64,000 bases of DNA from Lumbricus terrestris (GCA_949752735.1 OX457039.1:24158830-24222829), one strand, 5' to 3'. Counted from the stretch's first letter, positions 9,625 to 20,327 are shown. Translations and numbers: made by a program. The notes: generated by a model not told the origin, from the letters alone.

Positions 9625-10320
9625 GCTGGTCAGCTGTATGCAGATGACACACAGGCATATCTGCACTGCCCTCCACTCGCAGCCATTGAGGCATACAGAT
9701 CAGGTGTAGATTGTAGATCAGGTGTGCCGCAGCTGCTACTACCAACTGCGGCAGCTCAGAGGCATTGCTCGCTCTCTGGCTTCTAAAGCTGCAGCTTCTC
9801 TTGTCCATGCATTTGTGCTGAGCCACCTCGACTACTGCGCCTCCATCTTCGCTGGTTTCCCACAGGTTCGGATTGAGAGGTTGGAGAGGGTCCACCGGGC
9901 TGCCGCGTGACTTATTGAAAGTTTCACCAAGTCCGACCGTGTATCCCAATATGTGCGCGAGGTCTGGCTTCCTTTCCCGCAGCGCATCTCATTTAGGATT
10001 GCATCTTTGGTGTGGTCATGCTTATCAGGCTGGACACCCTTTTATCTGTGTGAGCTTTGCCTCCCCCTTTCCACTTGCATAGGCCGCCGCGCACTGCACT
10101 CTGCTGCCCATGGTGACTTAATGGTTCCTTTCACTTGCTTTGCAACAATGCAGAGGCGTTCGTTCTCTGTGGTTGGTCCAACAAGCTGGAATGGACTTCC
10201 CTTGACTCTGCGACACCTCCCAAGCTGTTCTCAATTTCACAAACTTTTCGCCTGATCTCGGCCGGGAGCGCCTCTGAGTAGTTACCTTGAAGGGTGCCAT
10301 ATAAATTATGATTGATTGAA
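9625..10320 (+). mobile_element. CR1/L2-like LINE remnant with internal deletion
   Basis: A reverse transcriptase block QLYADDTQAYLHC at about 9630-9668 carries the YADD catalytic motif. It jumps within about 60 bases to CRSCYYQLRQLRGIARS (about 9722), which in intact relatives lies roughly 100 codons further on. The C-terminal region (HAFVLSHLDYC, WNGLP) continues to about 10255 with at least one frame change. The 3' tail GAGCGCCTCTGAGTAG and GATTGATTGA-like end follow. Confidence 0.75.
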
Positions 10321-10748
10321 AATTATGGCCATAATTTTATGAACATTTACATCCAGCCATTTGCATACTTTCGTCTGTGCCTGCGGCTTCCTGGCTGTTG
10401 ACCAATTCGCTGTAATTATGTCTTTTCATCAGCCAAGTTAAGACAAAATGAATTGTATTGTTCAACAAATGCTATAATAAGGTCTCAAGCAAATTATGCT
10501 AGACGATGCAGCGGTTTCGGGATTTGAAGACCGCACATTTACGACCCGTCCATCAGACCATGCCAATCTCATTATAGATTCGGAAAAAATTAGCTCATTT
10601 GATCACTTATCTGTAGTTAATTTTTTTATTTAGGCCTATCAGCCTAGTTATAAAATTTTTTTATTAGTAAGGCACATTTTTAAAATGATCTATAAAGAAA
10701 TTCTGTGTTTGGACATTTTGGGATCTAGAAATACAGCGACATCGCTGC
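10321..10748. other. No gene seen
   Basis: AT-rich; no recognisable element or coding signal. Confidence 0.4.
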
Positions 10749-11205
10749 AGGTGACACGAAACGGAATATCCCCCCTGAAAGCTATCCGGGGGGATGAATT
10801 AATCTATCCCCCCGGATGGAATTAACCGGTCTATACTATCCTGGGGGATAAACCATTCTATCCCCTCTTTTGAAAAATGCGCATAATAAAAACATTTATG
10901 CTGTAATCAAAATTCAAAGTGACTCTAATTGTTTTAAGTGTCCTAAGCAATGCTCAGAAAAAGGCAACTCGAATTTATTTAGTGACTTTGAGTGTTTTTA
11001 AGTGTTTTAAATGTTTTAAGTGCTCTAAAAACAGGGCAGAACAAATTATCTAGTAGGAATAAACCTACCTGTTGGTGTCATTGTTCAAAACAAAGCAGAT
11101 GAAAATGAATTTGCAAAAGAAAATACACGCGGAAGCGGTTTTTCGACTTTTTTTAATTTGGAGGGATACAATTAATACGGGGGATACTCTATTTCGTGAC
11201 ACAGG
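10749..11205. mobile_element. Probable MITE with GTGACACGAAA-type termini
   Basis: The left end GGTGACACGAAACGGAATA then CCCCCC mirrors the right end GGGGGATACTCTATTTCGTG then ACAC. The mirrored order of blocks supports inverted terminal repeats. I could not find a target duplication, so the exact edges and superfamily are open. Confidence 0.5.
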
Positions 11206-11812
11206 CCTAATATTTTGTCGATGTGAGCCTCGATGCCATATCTTCTAAGTGGAAAATCATTTTTCAATTAAATTTACAATTTTTTAGCACTTCATTGTTT
11301 GCTACAAGCTTGCCAAACAAGTAGCTACATTTAGCAATGTTTGCATTACAATTTATTTTGTTCATAGATTTTTTATTAATATCTAATGTTAAAAATTTTA
11401 TTTTTATTTTTTAATAATATTTCATATAATGTGACCTGCTCCAGCAAAAGTAGGTGGAAGTGAAAAAAATGAGTCTGTTAATTTTTTTCTGCATTTTATC
11501 TTATATGGTGCCAGAGATATGAATTTTATAATGTGTTGCCTGTCGGAAGAACAATTTTAAAAGCACGCAAAGTTTATTGTCTTAATACGAGCTAAACCAC
11601 TGAAATCCATTTGATAATTTTTGAACTGAATTTTAATTGATGAATTTTTAAATCAATAACTGCATTTCTCGTTGACCATGGCCCGCTTCTTTACAGGCCT
11701 ACCTTGTCCGTTTGATAATAATCTGCTCTGCACTTCATCCGAGAAACTTGCCTAAATGCTATCAGCAATTCTAGATTCGCTACCAAGGACATTAGGTGAT
11801 TTCAGTTTCTGA
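11206..11812. other. No gene seen
   Basis: Very AT-rich sequence with no supported feature. Confidence 0.4.
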
Positions 11813-11830
11813 TAATCAGCTATACCCCAC

Positions 11831-12076
11831 AGTCGATCGAGTTGATCGATCGAGTCGATCATAACTCGGCCAAGTCGAGTCGATCGAAAAATCGTCGACT
11901 CGATCGACTTGCAAGTCGAGTCGATCGTGAGTCTTGCCAAGTCGAGTCGATCGAAAAATCATCGACTCGATCGACTTGCAAGCCGAGTCAATAGTGATTT
12001 TTGCCAAGTCGAGTCGATCGAAAAATCGTCGACTTGCAAGTCGAGTCGATCGTTGTTTCATCGACTCGACTCGACT
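11831..12076. repeat. GTCGA/GATCG subterminal repeats, left arm
   Basis: Short repeats of AAGTCGAGTCGATCG, partly alternating with their reverse complements, so local hairpins are likely. The right arm at 13874-14085 has the same composition. Reading frames rich in S, R, D and I across it are artefacts. Confidence 0.8.
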
Positions 12077-12589
12077 TAGAAATATTTTACTTAGTAAATA
12101 TTTTACTTATTCTACTATTTCTTGAAGATTCAAAGTGACCTAGATGATATAAGCTTAATGATGCAATTCAGTTTTTGCACACAAGTACAGCAAATGAACC
12201 TTTTGGCAGTGTTGGCGATTTCGTGTTAGTGGAACTGTGAAAGTTGACTATAGACGCACGTTTTCGGTTTGAATTGAACGAGTACAGGGACGGATACAGA
12301 AATTTTGGAAAGGAGACCAAAACTTTGGGTCTGGAGCCGACAAAATTTCGCCGAAAATGTTTTTAGTCTTACGCCCAAAAAACTTCTAAAAACCCGTGGC
12401 AACTCAGGTTATTTAAAATCTGATGACTTTTTTAGTCATGTGCTATACTTTGTCATCTTCCTGTTCCCGTTGCGTTGATTTACAGCTTCTTGAAACCTGA
12501 TGGGGAGGGGTACTTCCACGCAAATCTCTTAATGGAGCGGAGGCGTGGTCAGATTGCCTCAATTGGATCAGTTCCTGAATGAGCATGAT

Positions 12590-13860
12590 ACAGATCTACC
12601 ATTATGGGCCTGTATATATGTATACATAGATGTTAATTTTAAGAATATAAAACGGGGCATCATTCGATTATGATACAAATCTGCAATTAATTAAGTTCAC
12701 TGAGAAACGAAATTGGGCCTATTGTGACGTCACTTCGATCAGGATACAGATCTACTATCGTATAATTTCATTAATTTTGAGAATACAAAACTACGCCTAT
12801 GCCTATTGTAACGTTACTCTGATTATGATACATTTTACTATTATATTACAAGTTCGCTTCGAGAATTAAAAGAACTAGGCCTATTGTGACGTCACTTCGA
12901 TTATGATACAAAATGTACTATTATAGAAGTGCATTTTGAGAATATAAACAAGGCCTATTTTGACGTCACTTCAATTATGATGCAAATGTACTAGTCCTGT
13001 TATAGAAGTGCATTCTGAGAATATAAACAAGGTCTAAAATGACGTCACTTTGATTATGATACAAATGTACTATTATAAAAGTGCATTTAGAGAATATAAA
13101 CAAGACCTATTGTGACGTAACTTCGATTATTAAACAGATCTACCAGTATATTATATGTTCATTTTGCGAATATAAAACGGGGTCTTTTATGACGGCACTT
13201 CGATTATCATACCATTATACTATTAAATAAGTTCACTGAGAAAACGAAATTAGGTCTATTGTGGCGTTATTTCGATTATGAATCTATGATACAGATCTGC
13301 TGTCATATTATATTATTATTTCATTTTTATCATACAAAACTGCGGCTGTTTAAACGCAACATCGCTCTGATTATGAAACAAAAATCTATTATTATAGTCT
13401 AGTATGAGAATATAAAAACTAGGCCCATTGTGACGTCACTTCGATCATGACACAGACCTACTATTAAAGAAGTTCATTTTGAGAATAAACTAAGCCTATT
13501 GCGACTAACTTCGATCATGATACAGACCTACTATTAAAGAGATTCATTTTGAGAATTGTGACCAACTTCGATTATGATACATCTGGATCTACTATTATAG
13601 AAGTACATTTTGAGAGTATAAACAAGGTCTATTGTGACGTCACTTCGATTATTACACAGATCTACCGTAATAATTATTGAAGTTCATTTACATAATCTAA
13701 AACGAGGTCTAATGTGACGTCACTACGATTACAGTGCAAATCTACTATAAATTCACTGAGAATACGAAATTAGGCTTATTGTTACGTCACACAGATTATG
13801 ACACAGATATACTATTGTATAATTTCATTTTGAGATCACATAACTGCAGAGGTGAGCAAG
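12590..13860. repeat. Degenerate tandem array, unit about 70-80 bp, with repeated TGACGTCA
   Basis: Each unit follows the order TGACGTCACTTCGATTATGA, then ACAGATCTACTATTAT, then TTCATTTTGAGAATATAAAC, then AGGCCTATTG. About 15 copies can be followed. An intact TGACGTCA palindrome occurs at about 12725, 12887, 12961, 13040, 13431, 13635 and 13715; other copies carry variants. Confidence 0.8.
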
Positions 13861-13873
13861 AGACAAAACTAGG

Positions 13874-14085
13874 TCAAGTCGACGCGAAGTCGATCGAGTC
13901 GATCGTTGGCCGAGCCAAGTCGATCGAGTCGTCGAGAGGTCGGCGAGTCGATGAAGTCGATCGAGTCGATCGTCGGCCGAGCCAAGTCGATCGAGTCGTC
14001 GAGAGGACGGCGAGTCGACAAAGTCGATCGAGTCGATCGTCGCGCAAGCCAAGTCGATCGTAGCCCACGACTCGATCGACTGCGG
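13874..14085. repeat. GTCGA/GATCG subterminal repeats, right arm
   Basis: Repeats of AAGTCGATCGAGTCGATCG with GGCCGAGCC and GTCGAGAGG spacers, in about three units of 60-65 bases. It is the inverted partner of the left arm. Confidence 0.75.
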
Positions 14086-14159
14086 GGTATATAATCAGCC
14101 AGTTGTAGAAGTCGGCGGATTATGAAAATCATGCGCTAAGTATCGAATCCGTCACTTCT

Positions 14160-14770
14160 GCGACTAAAATGGTTGATCTTGCCGATGCTCGTCTTCTAGC
14201 TGCCGTTTCCAGAAGCAAGTTCCATGTTCTTCGATTGCTTTTCCCACTGGTTGCTGATCGTCCCTACCAATTGAGGCCACGCCATCACGACTTTGTATTG
14301 CCAACTAAAGATGACAGACATTAGACTACATATCTCTCAGGTTTTCCGATCCTTTTCAGTCCATCCGCCATCATTACTAATCACACACCACAACCTTCCT
14401 CAGGCTTCTCTATCCATCACACCTCGGGCTTTTCATTCGAAACTTAAGACACTCCTTTTCACGAACTCTTACCCTGTCTCATCTGATCCTCCACCTTCCA
14501 ATTCCCGGCCCAAACGACACCCGCCTTAATAGCTGTTCCGCCCCTCTGATCCTATGGAATTTCGACCCTGACCACCACGGACTACTCTCACGGACAACCC
14601 TTCTAACTCAACGCATTTGATCCTGATCTTATGGTAACTCGACCCGGACCACCACGGACTACGCTCACGGACAACCCTTCTAACTCAACGCAGCGCTCGT
14701 GAATAAGCTGGTGCCCCGCACTTGGCTTTCGAGTGGCGCTTTAGAAATTTCGAGTTTACTATTACGATTA
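14160..14770 (+). mobile_element. LINE 3' remnant
   Basis: Conceptual translation gives YQLRPRHHDFVLPTKDDRH, a block common at the C-terminus of CR1/L2-related LINEs. Later come FHSKLKTLLFTNSYP and a tail with GCTGGTGCCCCGCACTTGGC and GTGGCGCTTTAGAAATTTCG. A matching tail is at about 49615-49670. The frames are broken. A duplicated CCACCACGGACTAC block lies at about 14565-14680. Confidence 0.5.
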
Positions 14771-14837
14771 CGAGGTTTTGTATAGAAAGGCACCCTATGC
14801 TCATTGATGATGATAAATTGTCTAATCTCATTATATA

Positions 14838-15683
14838 CAGGGTGGTCCAGCATAAATGTCCCGACTTTGCATGCTTCGCCAATTTTTAACATTTATTTAT
14901 ACTTGAAACGATGATTGCGTTTTGATCTTAAACTTACGAACTGATAAAGGATTTAATTCATTTGAAATGATTAACGAATTTTCTAACAGAGGATGGAATA
15001 AACAATACCTTGAATTATCTGCCACGGAAATTGATAAAAAAAGGACTTTCTAATCGTAAACCATGGGAATCACGGCGCACATATCCGCTAGCATTGCTCT
15101 TGTGTCCGAGTAAATTTGCAGTCAAGACAATGACCCGGGTAATTGGCCCTACAAGCAAATCTCCCCGGGTCATTCAGCGCGAAACAGGTAGTCGTAGAAA
15201 CACCGTACAACGTATTCTAAAAGATGATCTAAAGTTATTTGTCGACGTGATGTCCAACAGCACTCCAACTCTGACGCAAAGCTGACGTGCTGCCAGCTGT
15301 TTCTTTGCGTCTGAAGAAGTGCGTGGCACCGCGCACGGCTGTTGATAAATATGAAACGACATGGTTTAGCGACGAGAAGATACTCATGGTAGAGACTCCT
15401 ACAAACACCCAAAATGATCGTGTCTATGCAGGTGTCAGCAAATAAACGATTTGTGAATATCCCGGGGAAACAGCGTCATATTACGTCAACAACGACAGCA
15501 AAATATGGTAGCCAGCGCTGTTCCGAGCATATAATTAAAACCTAAACTTGTACCAGTTCCATTTTTTCAGTGCAAATACTAGAGTGAAATACCTTTAATT
15601 TGACACATACAGTATAAATAAATGTTAACAATTGGCGAAGTTATAGGCGTGCAAAGTCGGGACATTTATGCTGGACCACCCTG
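14838..15683 (+). mobile_element. Deleted mariner-family element
   Basis: TA flanks both ends. The inverted termini are CAGGGTGGTCCAGCATAAAT and the matching ATTTATGCTGGACCACCCTG, and similarity continues about 15 bases further. The interior encodes transposase fragments on the + strand: KSPRVIQRETGSRRNTVQRI (helix-turn-helix) and TWFSDEKILMVETPTNTQND, which surrounds a catalytic aspartate. Frameshifts and deletions make it inactive. A relative is at 50359-51050. Confidence 0.85.
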
Positions 15684-15746
15684 TAGTAGCCTATATAAAC
15701 ATAAAACAAATCCAACAGACAAGGCTAAAGACATTCTTCTTCTTCT

Positions 15747-17060
15747 TTAGGTTCTCTGCCCAGTGGCAGGTCCGAACGTCCAATGTCTCCATATTTCCTG
15801 CTGTTGTGCCATGTCTTTAAGTTCTCTGTAGCCCTTTTCCATTATCCCGTCCAGCAGTTTCTGTCTAGGTCTTCCTCTGCATCTTTTCCCCTCCAATCTT
15901 CCTTCAATTATTTCTTTCTGTAGTGAGTTTCCTCGCAGCAAATGTCCTACCCAATTCTTTTGTCTTGACTTTATTACCTCTAGCAGAGATCTTTTCTCTT
16001 CTACCATCGTCAGCACTTCCTCGTTCGTAACATGCCTTGTCCAACTAATTTTCTCCATCTTTCTCCATACCCACATTTCAAACGCTTCCAACCGCTTGGT
16101 GTCTTCCTTTCTCATTGTCCATGTCTCTGCGCCATATAACGTCACACTCCATATCAATGTTTTGACCATTCTTTTCTTAAGATTCCTATTTAGCCCTCCT
16201 CTTAGCAATTCTTTCCGTTCTAAGAATGCCTCTTTACCCATTGCTATCCTTCTCTTTATCTCTTTATGACATTTGGCGTCGCTTGATATTAGGCTTCCCA
16301 AGTAGCAGAATTCCTTCACCTGCTCAATTTCCTCTCCATTTATTTTGATACATATAGTTGTTTCCTTGTCCTTACTGATCTTCATAACTTTTGTCTTTTT
16401 GATGTTAATTTTCATGTTGTAATCTTCTGATGTCGCATTTAGCCGATCCATCATTCGTTGCAGATCCTTTTCGTTTCCTGCCAGCATCGCTTGATCATCC
16501 GCAAACCTTAAAGCTCTTAACAGTTTTCCTCCTACTTTAATTCCTTCTTCTGTTCCATCTATTGCCTCTCTTATTAGCTCTTCTATGTATATATTGAACA
16601 GTAATGGTGACAACGGACACCCCTGCCGCACTCCTCTACCAATTTGTCCCGGTTCGGAATATTCTCCTTCTATTCTGACTCTGACCTTTTGTCCCATGTA
16701 CAGATTCCCAATGAGTCTTCTATCTCTCCAGTCGACCCCCATCCTTCTCAAAGCACCCATCAACTTCCTCCAATCCACTCTATCAAATGCCTTCTCGTAG
16801 TCTACAAAGCATATGCAAACCTCCATTCCATGTTCGAGACTTCTTTCTGTTAGCATTCTTAGGGCACCAATAGCATCCCTAGTGCCTCTGCCTTTTCTGA
16901 ACCCAAACTGGTCTTCTCCAAGGCATCCATCTGCTTCTGCTTTAGTTTGTAACCTTTTTGTTATCACCTTTATCATCACCTTTGAAGCATGTGTTAGTAA
17001 GCTGATGGTACGATGCTCCTCACATCTTGTTGCATTTGGCTTTTTCTTTATTGGAATCAT
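15747..17060 (-). CDS. Reverse transcriptase of RTE-like LINE (C-terminal part)
   Basis: The open frame covers most of the reverse transcriptase. Visible motifs are EHRTISLL, GFRKGRGTRDAIGAL, CFVDYEKAFDRVDW, GVRQGCPLSPLLFNIYIEEL, the catalytic FADD in RFADDQAML, FCYLGSLIS and the C-terminal LYGAETWTMRKED block ending GRPRQKLLDG. The arrangement is that of RTE/BovB-related LINEs. It copies LINE RNA into DNA at the nicked target. The frame continues upstream to the hAT insertion at 17902, after which the same protein resumes. Confidence 0.85.
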   Translation of the reverse strand: MIPIKKKPNATRCEEHRTISLLTHASKVMIKVITKRLQTKAEADGCLGEDQFGFRKGRGTRDAIGALRMLTERSLEHGMEVCICFVDYEKAFDRVDWRKLMGALRRMGVDWRDRRLIGNLYMGQKVRVRIEGEYSEPGQIGRGVRQGCPLSPLLFNIYIEELIREAIDGTEEGIKVGGKLLRALRFADDQAMLAGNEKDLQRMMDRLNATSEDYNMKINIKKTKVMKISKDKETTICIKINGEEIEQVKEFCYLGSLISSDAKCHKEIKRRIAMGKEAFLERKELLRGGLNRNLKKRMVKTLIWSVTLYGAETWTMRKEDTKRLEAFEMWVWRKMEKISWTRHVTNEEVLTMVEEKRSLLEVIKSRQKNWVGHLLRGNSLQKEIIEGRLEGKRCRGRPRQKLLDGIMEKGYRELKDMAQQQEIWRHWTFGPATGQRT

Positions 17061-17119
17061 AATGGTTTCTAGGAAATCCTCCGGCCAAATTCCTGTTGTG
17101 TATATGTCTTGGCATAGTG

Positions 17120-17902
17120 CAGGGGTGTCAAACCTTTTTTAGTGGCGGGCCAGTGTGAACATCTTCCAGCAAGTGGCGGGCCACAGGGACACCACTCTGA
17201 ATTTTGAAAAAGGTCAGATCTGGTAGACAAGGGTAGAAAAGGCCAGATTGACAGTTTCTCTGAAAAAATACATGGGTTTTTTCGGCTTGAAATTTCCGAC
17301 AACCTTGTTTTTAGTCAAGCGATTAAAATTTGCTCTATTTTCCTTCTCGATAAAATTTCTGATGACTTTTTAGTCTTTCGCTCAAAAATTTACAATTTTT
17401 GGTCATAATTCAAAAAAATTTCCACTTTTACACGTCTTTTTTGCATTTTCACCTTTAAAAAAATCAATTTTTATGTAAAAAGTCGGAAAAACCGTCGTGA
17501 GAAAAAGCTAAATCCTGACAAAATAACCCATAGAAACCTAGACAAGACCGAAAAACCTAGGTCCAGGTGGAAATAGCTATGAGTGGCAGTCCTGGCGGGC
17601 CAGGATGTCAATGCTCCTGAGCAAATGGGTAGTGATCTGAGAGGTAGCTTCGGGCTTGGTTAGCCAAAACCAACCGGAAACCATAGAATAGCATAGATAC
17701 ACAGTCTACACAGTGCTGTGCGTCTGAGCAAAAGTGACGTCAGTAAGAAAAAACCTCCATGTATTTGGCGCTGACTGTAAAAATTATAAAAATTTGAACT
17801 TTTATCCTATAATTTTGTAATCTTTAGGGAAGGCTCCGCGGGCCAGAAAAAAATCGTCGGCGGGCCAGAAATGGCCCGCGGGCCAGCTCTTTGACACCCC
17901 TG
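17120..17902. mobile_element. hAT element inside the RTE-like LINE
   Basis: The termini CAGGGGTGTCAAA and TTTGACACCCCTG are perfect inverted repeats. GCATAGTG is duplicated on both sides (17112-17119 and 17903-17910). GGCGGGCCA blocks lie near both ends. The interior contains the reverse complement of the GACTAAAAAG module found in other MITEs here. There is no transposase. A degraded copy of the same family may lie at 40275-40451. Confidence 0.92.
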
Positions 17903-17910
17903 GCATAGTG

Positions 17911-18625
17911 TGACAAGTTCCTTCATTGCTTTTTCTCCTAGACCTTTGAGTATTTCAGCCGGTATGTTATCACTTCCCTCTGTTTTACCATCTTTCATAT
18001 CTTTGATGGCTGCTAGTACTTCCTCCCTCAGTATATCCGGTCCTGTGTTCTCCTTATCTTCTGTTATCGTTTCCTCCATAATCTGCGTGGGTCTCTTTTT
18101 GCTCTGGTATAGATCTTCCACATATTCTTTCCATCTTTCTCTGACTTCTTTAGGATCTTGCAGCATCATTCCATTCTTATCTTGCACTGCGGTTCCTCCT
18201 CCTGTTGTCTTCTTTTTAGTGATCTTCTTCACTGTTTCGTACACTTTGTCATATCTCCCCTCTTTCTGTAGTTCCTCCAAGTCCCTACACTGATCTTCCC
18301 ACCACTGCTCTCTCGCTTTGTCTGTCGTTCTTCTCAGTTTATTGTTTAATCTTTTGTATTCCTGCCTTGCCTTTTCTGTACTCTGATGTTTCCACTGTCG
18401 TCTTTCTTCCATTCCCTGTAGCATCTCCTCCGTTATCCATGGTTTCCTTGGCAGCGCTCCTTTTTGGTGACCTACTGTTTCTGTTGTCTCTTTTATAATG
18501 ACATCTTTGAGTGTCTTCCATCTTTCCTCTGTTGTTGCTTCTCCTCTCTCTTTTATACTATCTTCAATTTTCTGGGATAGCTCCTCTCCTTTGGTCTTTA
18601 AATTTGCTTTATTCCATCTCTTCAT
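17911..18625 (-). CDS. RTE-like LINE polyprotein, linker between endonuclease and reverse transcriptase
   Basis: The minus-strand frame begins MKRWNKANLKTKGEELSQKI, is rich in K and E and probably coiled-coil in part. It reaches the start of the reverse transcriptase: WKEYVEDLY, LREEVLAAIKDMKDGKTEGS, then DNIPAEIL. It breaks off at ELVTLCQ where the hAT element begins; the following residues in the open frame are hAT sequence. Without the insertion it continues into the frame at 15747-17060. Confidence 0.8.
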
Positions 18626-18641
18626 TGTTGTCTTCTTCTTT

Positions 18642-19842
18642 CTAATGAATTTTAGTTACAGATGCACTTTCATTGCCACCAAGTTGTGGTCTGTATCTGC
18701 ATCTGCTCCCGGCATGCATGGCCCTTGATTTCTTAACGCTATTTCTGAATCTTTCCTTTACCATTATATAGTCCAGTTGGTAGCGTGCTCCATCCCCCGG
18801 GGCCTTCCATGTATATCTTCTGCGTTTTTCCTGTTGAAACCAAGTGTTCGTTGCAATAAATTTTTGTCTCCTGCAAAAGTCTACCAGTTTTTGACCTCTT
18901 TCATTTCTTCTTCCCAGTCCATACTTTCCAATATAATTCCCTTCCCCTCCTTCTCCAACCGATGCATTCCAATCACCCATGATTATTGTATAGTCCCTTC
19001 CTTTGATGTTGCTCAGTATTTTCTTCTATAACTTCATACATCTCATCTATCTCCTCCTCCTCACTTGCTGATGTCGGCATGTATACTTGTATCACTGTGA
19101 TATCAACTGGATAGGCTCTTATTTCCACCATCAACAGTCTGTCTTTGTGATGTTCTATTTTTGTGACACACTTGGCTATCCTCTCTTCTAGTAGTATGGC
19201 CACTCCACTCTGACCGTCCTTTCCCTCCGTGTGGATCACTCTTATTCCATCACTCACAAAGTCTCCTCCTCTCCACCTTACCTCCGACACACCCAGAATA
19301 TCCAATTTTGCTCTCTTCATCTCCCTGATTACATTTGCGAGTTTCCCAGGTCTTAGCATCGTTCTCACATTCCATGTTCCGACATTGATATTTTCCTTTT
19401 CTCCTTTGTTTTCTTTGCAAGGATTTCGCTGGCTGACGACCGAAGAGGCCTTGCTGCCTCTCCTGCCGAACGCGACCCTTCCCGTCATTAACTGGGTTGG
19501 ATCGTTCACGTCGTTGATATTTTCCTTTTCTCCTTTGTTTTCTTTGCAAGGATTTCGCTGGCTGACGACCGAAGAAGCCTTGCTGCCTCTCCTGCCGAAC
19601 GCGACCCTTCCCGTCATTGACTGGGTTGGATCGTTCACGTCGTTAACGAATTTCTTTAATTGTTCCATTGATACGTTTTGCTTGGGAGTTGTAGAGAGGT
19701 GGTTTCCCGTTGCCTTCCTCCCGGTGTTTTTTTCCTGGAGACACCATCTCCTAGCGTCGGTATCCTCTACCGTCCGTCCTTCGGCTTCTTCGCCCATGGG
19801 GCATCGCTTATACCGGCGATTATCCGGTCGTCCACCACGCAC
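18642..19842 (-). pseudogene. Endonuclease region of RTE-like LINE, frameshifted
   Basis: The N-terminal part (from 19842 down to about 18975) carries VGTWNVRTM, then LDILGVSEVRWRGG with the catalytic glutamate, and VYMPTS. Near 18985 the frame changes, and the protein resumes as NIKGRDYTIIMGDWNASVG (MGDWN matches the GDFN motif). RYQLDYIMV follows. Near 18715 a second shift is needed to read ADTDHNLVAMKV, which holds the SDH-like catalytic histidine block. The N-terminus has a 43-residue tandem duplication (about 19385-19640). Confidence 0.8.
19385..19642 (-). repeat. 129-bp in-frame tandem duplication in the LINE ORF
   Basis: Two near-identical 129-bp units encode two copies of a 43-residue segment running from NDVNDPTQ through MTGRVAFGRRGSKASSVVSQ to GEKENI. 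One amino-acid change (S/L) separates them, so the duplication is recent. It sits just before the endonuclease domain. Confidence 0.9.
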
Positions 19843-20321
19843 TCAGCTTCCAACAGGGGGACCACGTGTAGGTGGCGTGGTGGGCAATTGGGTAGCAGAG
19901 GCTATTTGAGGCGCATGCTACCCCATCTCCACCACCACCAAAGACATTCTATAGGTATTATATTGTATTTGATCGGGGGCCCGGTAGAGTAGTGGTTAAC
20001 ACGCTGGCCAGGAGTGCGAGAGGCAGGGCCGTAAATCCCGGGGAGGGAGGGAATTCCCTCTCCACTTTTAAAGCTGGGGAGGGAACGTGAAGGAATTCCC
20101 TCCCCACTTTTTCTCAGCTGCAGCACAAATGTTAGGGTACCGTAGGTAAGCTGTTGCTTGAAAGCTTGCCCTGTAGGATCAAAAGCCGAGAGATAGGATC
20201 TTCTCTTCAATGATACAAAGCGGGAGGAATTTATTATGTGACACGTCACACGCCCAATATAATTACCCTAGCTGCAAGACTGCAGGGAGTTAGCGGCCAT
20301 CCAGTGAGAACACAGCTAATG

Positions 20322-20327
<6 letters not shown>

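Larger units (their letters stand above)
11821..14091. mobile_element. hAT-like element with GTCGA-rich arms and internal tandem array
   Basis: TAATCAGC flanks both ends (11813-11820 and 14092-14099), a perfect 8-bp duplication. The termini are inverted repeats: TATACCCCACAGTCGATCGA at left and TCGATCGACTGCGGGGTATA at right. Inside each end lies about 200-240 bases of GTCGA/GATCG repeats (11831-12076 and 13874-14085). Between them is a degenerate tandem array. No transposase is recognisable, so it is non-autonomous. hAT is inferred from the duplication length. Confidence 0.82.
15738..19939 (-). mobile_element. Full-length RTE-like LINE, interrupted by an hAT element
   Basis: An 11-bp duplication, AAAGACATTCT, flanks the element at 15727-15737 and 19940-19950. 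It holds an apurinic-type endonuclease region (18642-19842) and a reverse transcriptase (15747-17060), both on the minus strand. The 3' end is a short GAA-type simple repeat, as in RTE elements. The 5' end is G-rich (GGTGGTGGTGGAGATGGGG). Removing the 783-bp hAT insertion and its duplication leaves about 3.4 kb, consistent with a complete RTE-type element. It carries at least two frameshifts in the endonuclease part and so is inactive. Confidence 0.85.

Noticed and set aside
11752..14132. Reading frames rich in S, R, T, D on both strands of the GTCGA repeats
   Set aside because: The same repeat reads open in several frames; the composition is set by the DNA repeat.
19229..19909. A 226-codon plus-strand frame opposite the LINE endonuclease
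   Set aside because: It is the antisense of the RTE-like LINE coding strand; the minus strand has the endonuclease motifs.
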